Position numbers and translations under genes: made by a program. A DNA stretch of 42,852 bases from Heterotrichella gracilis (Eukaryota; Sar; Xanthophyceae; Tribonematales; Xanthonemataceae). The stretch is from NCBI GenBank assembly GCA_032358255.1, contig JAULBX010026852.1, positions 1 through 42,852 on the forward strand. The letters are read 5' to 3'. The stretch's first letter is position 1. The number at the start of each line of letters is the position of its first letter. Positions 32,701 to 40,799 of the stretch are shown here, in pieces. The notes beneath the pieces are model-generated. The model saw only the letters and a program-made list of their open reading frames with translations. It was not told the origin of the DNA and ran no database searches.

Positions 32701-34421
32701 ACCCCTGCTGCTGCTACCATGCAAGTGTAGACATGCAGCATGCACCTTACCACCACCACCACCCCGTCACCACCACCACCCCACCCAGGCCCAGTTTGAA
32801 AGGGGCATGTGCACATACCCCTCCACGCACACCCCCTCCCCCCCCCCACCACCACCACCTCACCCCCCCACCCCCTCCACCCGCAGGTGTTCAAGGCGCA
32901 GTGGAAGGGCGGCATCTACGTGGCTGTGAAGACCATGAACAACGTCAACGACCAGACCTGCGCCACCTTCTTGCGCGAGATCACGCTGCTCAAGTCGTGT
33001 CGGAACCCGCACATCGTGCAGTTCCTGGGCGCCTGCGTTGGCCCCGCGCGGGTGCTGCTGGTCACTGAGCTGATGGCGGGGGGCAGCCTGTGGATGCAGC
33101 TGCAGAAGCGCACCGTCTCGTGGTTCCACAGGTGGGGAGGGGGAGGGTTTCCTGGCTTTCTGGTTGGGATCTGGGTAGGGTCTGCGTGGGCACTGACAGT
33201 GACAACCTGTGCAGAAGCGCACTGACAAGCCCTGAGAATACTCCCTTAAGATTTTTAAACAGACAACATGAAGTATACATGAATGAACCGTACCCTGAAC
33301 CCTGCGGATACCTTACACAGTACCCCGCCAAACCCTACCCAAATCCCTGCAACTAACCCCGCCCAACCCTCGCCAGGGGCTACCGGATCGCCATGGAGAT
33401 TGCGCACGGCCTGCACTACCTGCACGAGCGGAAGGTGCTGCACCTGGACATCAAGTCGCCCAACATCCTGCTGTCCTCCAACGGGACAGCCAAGATTGCG
33501 GACGTGGGGTTGGCCCAGATCATCCAGAGCACCTACACCAACCACCCAGGGGGGGCGCTGCCGCCCGAGTTGCAGGGCACGTGGGCGTGGATGGCGCCCG
33601 AGGTCATAGTGGGTGCGTGGCGGGGGGTCTGGGTGGTGGGTGGTAGGGTTTGTGAAGCGGGGCGGAGCCTGTCCTTTTTTCAAGGATACTGCAGGGCACG
33701 CGGGCATGTTGACGAGTAGATGCATAGACTTGACCCAGCCATATGGGCCCTAGTGGTTGGATGATGGGATATCCATGTGGATGGGCTGGTGGTGTAGGGT
33801 TTTGTCTCATTTTGTCTCAGCGCCCCCACTCCTTCCCCTTCCTGCACGCCCCAAGGCCGACGTGTACAGCTTTTGGTGCCACATCATTGTTTCTCTGTGG
33901 GTTTTTTAGGGTTTCTTTGTGGTTTCTCTAGGGTTTCCTGACAGATCTCCTTCAATTGCAGGCCCCAAGGTGACCACCAAGGCTGACGTGTACAGCTTTG
34001 GTGTGCTCATGTGGGAGATTGTGACAGGGGAGGCGCCGCAGAGGAATTTGCGGAGGGAGGTCAGGTGAGCGGTACAGTCATACTGCATGCAGTGCAGAAT
34101 AGTACCTGCAACCGCGCCCATCATCATCATAGCCCAATCACACATTATGCACTGTTGCGGCGGCAAACCCACCCCTCACACCCCACGGGCACCCAGCCCC
34201 ATCATTGCACGTGCAAAACCCTCACCTAGGGTTCATTCTCCCCTTGCTAAAACCCTCTTTCTTTCCCCTGCCGCAGCGTGCCCGATGAGTGCCCCGCCGA
34301 GGTGCAGGAGCTCATCTCGGAGTGCACAGAGAGCGCCCCGGGCGAGCGACCCGCCATGCGCCAAGTCATCGCCACGCTGCGGGCGCTGGTCAGGCAGGAC
34401 CCGCAGCGGTACCGCGGGTGA
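23752..34421 (+). CDS. LRR receptor-like kinase with TKL-type kinase domain, single-pass membrane protein
   Basis: Twenty-three exons: 23752-23857, 24195-24360, 24559-24663, 24930-25013, 25432-25512, 25879-25959, 26376-26456, 26976-27056, 27370-27453, 27768-27854, 28077-28241, 28576-28728, 28988-29137, 29389-29469, 29741-30060, 30238-30339, 30656-31018, 31460-32024, 32345-32510, 32887-33131, 33377-33612, 33962-34064, 34277-34421. All phases agree; 1249 aa. Order: signal peptide (1-30), LRR cap with VCTWSFVKC, about 13 LRRs (92-502), Cys-containing ectodomain (to 608), Pro-rich stalk, TM 648-672 followed by NRRRKRK, a long Ser/Pro-rich juxtamembrane segment, kinase from about 990. Kinase motifs: GRGSFGAV, K1022, E1038, HLD (D1113), N1118, DVG (D1131), APE 1162-1164. 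The active-site residues are present but HRD is HLD and DFG is DVG. IVQFLGAC suggests a TKL/Raf-like origin rather than plant RLK/Pelle. Ligand unknown; probably a plasma-membrane sensor. Confidence 0.93.
24725..24785 (+). repeat. Duplicated telomere-like intron segment
   Basis: GGGGTTTAGGGTTTATTGCC is present twice in tandem in LRR-kinase intron 3 (about 24728 and 24762), each copy followed by CTG. Confidence 0.8.
27431..27565 (+). repeat. Duplicated exon-9 donor edge of the LRR-kinase gene
   Basis: The exon end CGCCTTCCCCTCCCTGCAGC, then AGCTGTGAGTATA (27431-27463), is echoed at about 27537-27570 by TTCCTTCCCGCCACTGCAGC and AGCTGTTGGGTATAT. The decoy has lost the GTGAGT donor. Confidence 0.7.
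28191..28357 (+). repeat. Duplicated exon-11 donor edge of the LRR-kinase gene
   Basis: About 54 bp at 28191-28245 (GACGAGTGGCTTATGCCGGG, then AGGTTTGAGAAGCTGG) recur at 28304-28357 with four or five changes. The offset is about 113 bp and CCCTA-rich sequence lies between. The decoy ends CTGTGCGTGG instead of CTGTAAGTGG, so it keeps a GTGCGT-type donor. Confidence 0.85.
30575..30690 (+). repeat. Duplicated exon-17 acceptor edge of the LRR-kinase gene
   Basis: GATTCCAGCACCCTCGTGGC at about 30573-30592 mirrors CAACTCCAGCACTCTTGTGG of the true exon (30660-30679). CCCTAAACCCTGAATCCTG lies between. The decoy would start inside the sequence just before the membrane segment. Confidence 0.75.
31001..31230 (+). 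repeat. Triplicated exon-17 donor edge of the LRR-kinase gene
   Basis: Three copies of GGC-GG-CTG-TGCC(T/G)GCACTGA followed by GTAAG occur at 31001-31023, 31091-31118 and 31192-31220. Units of 90-100 bp each carry GGAAACCCTAAAACCT or AACCCTAATAAACCCT spacers. All three keep an intact GTAAG donor; only the first follows the coding exon. Confidence 0.85.
33841..33998 (+). repeat. Duplicated exon-22 edge of the LRR-kinase gene
   Basis: GCCCCAAGGCCGACGTGTAC then AGCTTTTGGTG at about 33848-33878 copies the true exon start at 33962-33998 (GGCCCCAAGGTGACCACCAAGG, then CTGACGTGTACAGCTTTGGTG) with a 9-bp deletion and an extra T. CTGCAC replaces CTGCAG, so the decoy acceptor is dead. Confidence 0.75.
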
Positions 34422-36573
34422 GCGGGAGAACCCTACGTAAGGGTTTGGGGTTTGGCGGGGGGGTAGGATCCCCCCCAGGGTGGATCCCCCCCAGGGTGGA
34501 GTGCCAATAGGCGGGAGGGGGGGAGGGTAGATTTTCCTACACTTGGCGGCGCAGTTGGCTGTGAGCCTTGTCCAATTACTTTACATTTTAATAACGCCAG
34601 GTATCTGGCAGCCAGTTGAAGGACCCGAGTACCTTGGCACTATTCCCTTTACCCCGCAGCGGGCTGCTTGGTCTTCTGTGGTGATGTCCTTTGGTTCTTT
34701 TTGTTGTTTTTCAAGCTGTGGGACCCAAGGTCGGCCTTCTTGAGTGTTTGCCAGGGGCCTGTTATTTTGGTACGTGGTATCGGTACATCCCTTTCCAACC
34801 GCATAGTATCGCATAGACAGCAATCGCTGCTTCCAACGAACTCGCGCAGCCCTGTGTGTATCTGTACAAAACTGTCCTGGGCGGGCACTAACAAGGCTAT
34901 TGCTGATTTTTTTTTTCCTGTAGTACTTGTGGCCAAAGGGACACGAATTCCTGCCCCTTGGGCGGGCTGAAATTCTAGCTACTACTCTCGCCTTGGTCAA
35001 AAGTTGTTTGAAAAAGTTTCCCTTTTTTTCCTTTTGCATCTCCACCTGGTTTTCTGTGTAGACTCTTCACACTGTAGATCCGGAAATGGGAAGTTACAAA
35101 TATTTGAATAGTGTCCTTTGTGCAACAAGCCGCCTTTTTAACTGGTGTGCGGCAGTACCCTGCGCCCAAATGGCTGACACACGTACCACCGCTTTGAAAT
35201 TCATGGTGTAGCAAGTAATCATGTGCGTGTAGTGAAAGTATAACCCATCCATACTTGCCGCTGCAGCAGGCCCTGTAACCCAGTAAATGCACACAGCTAC
35301 CCAGCTGAGCAGGGCAGGGCAGTGGTCAGTGAACATGTCGCTACTCAGGTGTCTGCGCAGACGTGGTGGGTTGTGGTCAGTGACACCCCTGAGGGTTGTG
35401 GTTGTGGTCAGTGACACCCCTCAGGGTTGTGGTGGGTGGTGGTGAGTCCATGCTGGTGGACTTCCTTCAGGCAACCTGGTAGTCCTCTGGTGGTGGTGGT
35501 GAGTCCATGCTGGTGGTGGTGCCCATGGCGTCACACTGTCAAGGTATGCAAGGGTGTCCCACACGGCATGCCAGACCTGGAAAACAGCGCCTGGTGGCGC
35601 AAAGTCGTTCATTGACCCACGGTGGCATGCGTCTTCAGTGACAGTGCCATGCCAGGTGGAAGTGGGAAGTGCAGCAATTTTATTTCTGAAAGCCCTTAGA
35701 AATGTGCTTCCCGGGTCTCACAGTCTCTGGGAGGCAGGCAACTTACTGCCGTCTTGCTGAAGGCAGGGGGTAGTCTGCTGGCATGTAATGCCGGGCCCAT
35801 GTCAGTTCAATCCATGCGGGGGCATCCTTGCCGCTTTCCTCCTTGCAGCAATCGCCCACCTATTCGTTCGATGCGCACAGGCTCACAGAGCGCTCAGCCC
35901 CACAGTGTATTCGACGGTTAGACGCGACAGAGCCGGCAATGACAAAGAGAAGTGACAAAGTGGTTTGATACACCACAGCTGGCTCGCACACGGCCCCCCA
36001 CCTGTCCCAGACGCTGAGCCGACTGGCCTGGCCATGATCGCAGACAACGTCATCAAATTCACTGTGACCGACACCGCTCCGGATGTATGACGTGATTTAG
36101 ACCGAAGAGGTCCTCGAAATACCTCCCCGGAATTATTCCACGAAATACTTCCCCTGGGGGTGCCAGGCTGTCGCCTTGCCCGTACGCGCCCAACAGAGTG
36201 GCACGATGCTCCTCAAAGACGGGAAGTTCCCAACAAGGCAGGCCAAAGCTCCGTGGAAACGTCCAAGATAGGTGTCTGTGAGGTCTTTGGAGGGTTGCGG
36301 AGTGTACTCGCTGTGTTTGTTGCCGTTCCTGGGAAGCAAGCCGCGCGCACACCTTTCTCTGTGAATTGCGAGGCGTGTCGTTGTTTCTTTGGCTGATTAA
36401 GAGGCACCAGCAGCACCACCAGCAGCAACAGACTTGGCTGCTCTTTCACCAACCCTGAAGGGTTTGGGAACCATACGTTGAAGTCGGTGTTGGTTGTGTT
36501 GGTGTGAGGAGGGCGACCATGCGTTGTCATAATATGCCACCTGGACATCACTGATTCCCTCCACCGTGCAGCA
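34422..36573. other. 3' flank of LRR-kinase gene and intergenic DNA
   Basis: Contains TGTAA at about 35274-35278, a possible poly(A) signal some 850 bp after the stop, and the short tandem repeats at 35360-35520. Minus-strand frames at 36213-36683 show no recognisable domain. No exon was supported. Confidence 0.5.
35360..35520. repeat. GT-rich short tandem duplications
   Basis: GGTTGTGGTCAGTGACACCC with CT(C/G)AGG occurs twice (about 35370 and 35403). GGTGGTGAGTCCATGCTGGT occurs twice (about 35439 and 35494). These are local tandem duplications in non-coding sequence. Confidence 0.75.
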
Positions 36574-38108
36574 ATGGTGGGCCTGCAGCGGGCTATGTTG
36601 CTGGCCCTGTCTACACTATTATTTGCACAGGTAAACACCAGGTTTTGCCGGTCGTTGTGGGGTGTTCGATGTCCCACCTGCATGCGGACGGATTAGAGGG
36701 TGCCCAGATGGCAAAAGGGCTGTGATTGTGGTGCTTGCATCTCCCCTCTTGTACCCGGCGGGTTTCTTGGTTGTCGTCTGTCGGGTGTTGGGCTGTGGTA
36801 GTGGGCGGGATGGGTGCGAAGGGACTTGCAAAACGAACTGGCGCTTTTCCTCACACGTGGAGCACATTGTGGTGGTTACACCTACTCGCCCCGCGAGCGA
36901 TCGTTTCTGGGTCAGCGTTTGGTGTCGTTCAACGGGTTTTTTACCTTCCTTTGGACTTGCCAATTGTACCCCCGTTTGCTGCTTGAAGTTCGTGACACAT
37001 CAGGGACGTTCTTCTCCCGTGGGCAGTGGGCTGCCAAAGAGCCTGTTCCATACCAGTCCACTTCATTTTTCTGGACTTGGTTCTACGCAGCATGGGCAGC
37101 TGTACAACACGGTTCTTTAGCCACTGTGTTTTGCAACCTTCTAACCTGCTGTGTGGGGGTCCTGGCTGTTGGGTGGTGCACACTGAATTCATGCCTGTGC
37201 CCTGCAGTTGTCTTTTGCCAGTGTCAAGGTGACAGCCTCACTCTCCCAGTCGTCACCGCCTCTGCCACCTCCACCAAGGCCACCATCTCCAGCACCACCA
37301 AAGCCACCAAGGCCACCACCACCACGGCCACCGTCCCCAGAGCCCCCTTCGCCACCACCACCCTCCCCTGAGCCTCCCTCGCCACCACCACCCTCCCCAG
37401 CGGCTCCCGGCCCAGACAAGTCAGTAGGTGTGTGTCCTACCAGTAGAGTACTGTGGCATCCTGCTTACATCATGGATCATCAAGGCAGGGTGAGCATAAT
37501 AGGGGGTCCTGGTGCACTACCCAGCCGAGCACTGTGGCATTCTGCTACATTGTGGATCATCAAGGCAGGGTGAGCACAAAAGAGGGCCCTGGTGTGAAGC
37601 CTACCATGGGCCTTTCACCAAGCTTTTGAACAGTAGCTTAGCTGTAACAGTAGAATAGCTGTTACCACAAGTCTGGAGGTACAGCTGCCTCCCCGCCTGT
37701 GGTCACACCATATCACCTTCTGGAGAGACCTGTATCGCATACAACTATTCACTGTTCCCTTTTCCCACGGGTCTTGTTCCATCAACTAAAAAGTTGCCCA
37801 CCAACCTGCCTTGGATCCCCTGAAGCTCACTGTACCCCCCTGCTGCAGATGGAGTCTTCAACTGCAGAGAGAAAACAGCAGTCCAGATGGGCAGGGTTGG
37901 GGGCCCCATCCTGGGTTTCAAGACGATGGATGACGTGTGCGCATACCACAACATCCGGGACTGCAGCAGCCGCGTCAAGCAACGGCTGAACCAGCTGAAC
38001 GGGAACGTGGTCCAAAACAAGCGGGTGATCTACATCCCCTGTGAGGCACTCCCCGCAAACTCAAAGTACAGGAATGCGCACTGGCGGAGGCGGCTACACC
38101 TGCAATGA
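36574..38108 (+). CDS. Secreted hydroxyproline-rich linker protein with C-terminal LysM domain
   Basis: Proposed exons: 36574-36630, 37208-37427, 37849-38108, giving 178 aa with phases agreeing. Exon 1 is a signal peptide (MVGLQRAMLLALSTLLFAQ). Exon 2 encodes a Pro-rich linker of the volvocine cell-wall type (PPSPEPPSPPPPSP repeats, residues about 35-88). Exon 3 encodes a LysM-like domain at residues about 106-157: GFKTMDDVCAYHNI, LNQLNGNVVQNKRVIYIPC, with Cys near its ends. LysM domains bind N-acetylglucosamine-containing glycans such as chitin or peptidoglycan. The exon 2 donor is chosen for phase (GTGTGT after GTAG); the alternative GTAGGT at 37424 would break the LysM frame. The protein probably sits in the extracellular matrix. 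The 1-kb intergenic and intron frames do not add to it. Confidence 0.68.
37430..37580 (+). repeat. Tandem 72-bp duplication in LysM-gene intron 2
   Basis: GAGTACTGTGGCATCCTGCT and GATCATCAAGGCAGGGTGAGC (about 37447-37496) recur at about 37518-37578 as GAGCACTGTGGCATTCTGCT and GATCATCAAGGCAGGGTGAGC. It lies directly after the exon 2 donor. Confidence 0.85.
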
Positions 38109-39920
38109 GTGTGCGCTGCGGACCCGTTACCATTTACAAATGGGTTTGGTTACAAGAGGGTGGGGATTCCAGACTCTGGTGGGGACAGTATTTCCACGCC
38201 CGGCTTTTGTCTCATGTAGCCACCATCATAACACTAGGCTCTGTACCTATAGGCCGGCACACGTAGTGCAGCTGTACGCTGTATCCAAGGACCAACCCAC
38301 CTGACGCGCCCACCTGCATTTTATGAGCCCTTGTAGACTAGGCCATTTTTGTAGTTGCCTGGAGCTGAGATTGAGGTCCTGCGACATAGGGTCGCAGTAG
38401 ATTGCAGCCTTCACTGTTGTTGCTGGCTGTTTACCATTTCATTTAGAACCCTGCAGTGCTGCCTGCCACAGTGTCAATCCGTATCGCAGCTTTGAAAACC
38501 CCGGCAGAAATCCTTTAAGCGCACTATCCTCACCATGGGTGTTTGTGGCGCGGTGGTGGATAAGTATGTTGTGGCATTGCTGGAACTTGCTCTGCAGGCC
38601 AGTCAGTTTCTGTCTATTTGCGCAGGTGCAGCCAGTTTGTTGACTACACACCTTGCAGTTGAAAGTGTCCTTTTGACCGGCACTGTGGGAGCTCGGTCCC
38701 CCTTAGGCTCTAAAATGCAAGCTCTGTTCTGTTTGGATGCAGCGATGGCACCCCCCTTTTTGGAAGTTCTTACTGAGGCAATTCAGGATTGCCCAGACAG
38801 TGGGCAGCGACTGCAATACCTTTGATAGTGTTTTACTTTTTAATTTCCCAAACGTTTGCTTTTTTCGTATCCAGCTGGAAGTGTTTTTCACCCAACAAAT
38901 ATGCCATATTAGTACCCATGTATTTTCTGTTCCTACTGCAATAAGCAGTACTGGCACTCAGTTCTAGACACGGCCTCGCACAGCTGGGAAGGGCCATTCT
39001 ACATATGTTACCTGCTGCAGTCTAGGCAGCTGCTGGTTTTGTTAGTAGTACTCTTTGCAGCCCCTTTTCTCAAGACGCTGCCAGCTACAATTTTTAGTAC
39101 TAGGTATTGTAACACACCTGTAGAGTGGCCTGCAAAGTTGCTTTCCGTGCACGGTGAGAGCATGCCCCCTTGTCGCACCTTGGGGAGCGCACCCAATCCC
39201 GGAATGTCACTTGATATGACCCACAACGTGGCCGTTCCCTTTCAATTTTCCCTTCAAGTTAGCCAACACCAACCCTCGGTAGGATATTGGCTAATTAGGC
39301 CTCCAGGCCTATACTTGACCAGCCGTTCTGGCTGGTGTGGTGCCCTGGTGCGAGCCAGTGGCCCCCTAACTACGCCTCTGTGCGTTCCCTTTCTTTCTTT
39401 CTTCTTTCTTTCTATTCCACATAGTTGGTCGTTGTACCGCCTGAGGCTCCTTCAGTGCACACACCAATCACTGCTGCTGCCTGACGTGCCATAGGCACAG
39501 TAAATGTCCAACCATTTGGGCATAGCAAGTCCCACCCTAGCCTGGGCCAGCCATGCCGTGCCATGCCTGGGAGCGCACAGTTTGGAGCCATCTGTCGCAC
39601 GCTATGCTTGAGGACACATTACTATCGCGGGATGTGGCCCTAGCATAGACCCCAAGTTACACATCCGTGCTTGACCTCCCTTCAGATATCGCCAGGGGTG
39701 GTACTGGTCAAGAGTTGACAGGTTGGGAGCACACTACCGTATCATACAGCCAGGCATCCGATGACAGGCTGTAGTACTAGTTCTAGTACCTTTGTTGCAG
39801 TGCTGGGGGCTACGTTGTGTGACCATGATGTAGTATCCGTCACTGTAACATATTAGTATTGTGCTTGCAAACGAAACGTTGCATATACGTACTGCCCACC
39901 TGATACACATGCATGCATAC
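38109..39920. other. Intergenic stretch with a dispersed repeat
   Basis: Contains the repeat copy at 39313-39415 and TGTAA-like motifs (about 39107 and 39843). No exon could be supported. Short frames at 38535-38825 and 39039-39494 show no recognised features. Confidence 0.5.
39313..39415 (+). repeat. Dispersed repeat, best full copy (CTTT tail)
   Basis: It begins ACTTGACCAGCCGTTCTGGC, continues GTGCCCTGGTGCGAGCCAGT and GGCCCCCTAACTACGCCTCTG, and ends in a CTTT microsatellite. Copies occur at 1661-1712 and 15646-15735. A short body with a simple-repeat tail is SINE-like, but I see no clear pol III B box, so the class is open. Confidence 0.7.
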
Positions 39921-40699
39921 CACGACGTCGCGGTAGATCTCGCTGTATGTCGCCACGAGCTTGACAACAATCGACCCAACGGCGAAGATAGCGCATAAAA
40001 AGCCACACCCAAATCCCCAGCCAAACCAGCTAAAGCTGTTAGTCAGCCTGATGTCCCATTCTACCCACTCCCGAAACTTGCATGCATACATGGCGCGACA
40101 AGGCGTGGCGTCTGTCGTGTTGAGGCGGACCGCGAAGGTGTTGTAAAGCCACCCTTGATAAAACCTAGGTAACAAAGGTATGTTCCCAACCACCTACGCT
40201 AGTAAACGCTCCTGATGGGTGCAAAATGCATGCATGCAAAAACTTCTTGTTGCATGCCTCAGCGCCCCGCCCACTAGGCGGACCTGCTCCCTTTCCACGA
40301 AGAACCCATATAAAGCTCCATTACTATAACTTTTACACCCCTTAGCCGCAGCCTTCTGCTCTACCTGCAGCCAAAGCCATCCCGAACACTACAGGAGGTG
40401 TTCGCATGTGACCACCCTATAGATGCTTTCCAGCTGACTGCAGCTTGCACTCCCTCAGAGGGTGCGTCACGAAGTGCAGGAAGGTATGGTGGGCGTATCC
40501 TAGTCACGCGTGTTTATACCTGCAGGCACCGAATATCCGTTAAGCATCTAGCCAGCATGTGCATTTGCTCCCGGTGGTTTGGGCACTATATTCGGCAAGA
40601 AGCACAGCAAGTGCTCGCCTACAATACCCGCTACAGCTAGGACCCTCACTTGAACACCTGTACTTCTCTACAACTGTGGACGTCTTCCAGGAGCGACAT
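39921..40699 (-). CDS. Putative small membrane protein, C-terminus unresolved
   Basis: Tentative minus-strand exons 40699-40650 and 40164 to about 39921, joined in phase 2. Exon 1 reads MSLLEDVHSCREVQVF with a GTGAGG donor. Exon 2 continues FYQGWLYNTFAVRLNTTDAT, FREWVEWDIRLTNSF and a hydrophobic segment GFGCGFLCAIFAVGSIVVKL. NTT is a possible N-glycosylation site. The frame stays open to 39840, and the donor at 39921 (GTATGC) would lead to an immediate stop after the next CAG acceptor, so the end is uncertain. It starts about 100 bp from the divergent gene at 40800, which supports a real promoter between them. The family is not recognised. Confidence 0.4.
40309..40314 (+). promoter_or_regulatory. 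TATAAA motif, uncertain relevance
   Basis: CCCATATAAAGC reads as a TATA box on the plus strand, about 490 bp before the ATG at 40800 and inside the proposed intron of the minus-strand gene. A connection to either gene is not shown. Confidence 0.2.
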
Positions 40700-40799
40700 A
40701 TCTTAGTCTGGTCTAGATTTAGCGAAAGGCGTCATGACAGCTGAACAGTAGCGTAGCTAGTTATAGCTTTAAATTTAGGGGGCTTCAACTGCAGCTTCA
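40700..40799. promoter_or_regulatory. Putative bidirectional promoter
   Basis: Only about 100 bp separates the proposed minus-strand start at 40699 from the plus-strand start at 40800. An AT-rich TTATAGCTTTAAATTTAGG lies near the plus gene. The assignment rests on both start exons being right. Confidence 0.35.

Noticed and set aside
23752..34421. Two separate genes, an LRR protein and a kinase
   Set aside because: Phase is continuous from the LRR exons through the membrane exon to the kinase, with no stop, poly(A) signal or new start between 30060 and 32887.
36814..37371. 185-codon plus-strand open frame
   Set aside because: It overlaps intron 1 and the Pro-rich exon of the LysM gene in a different frame. 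The Thr/Ala-rich end is the frame-shifted reading of the Pro repeat. I cannot fully exclude it.
39313..39360. tRNA-derived SINE head
   Set aside because: GGTGCGAGCCAGTGG loosely resembles an A box, but no B box or cloverleaf is present, so only a dispersed repeat is claimed.
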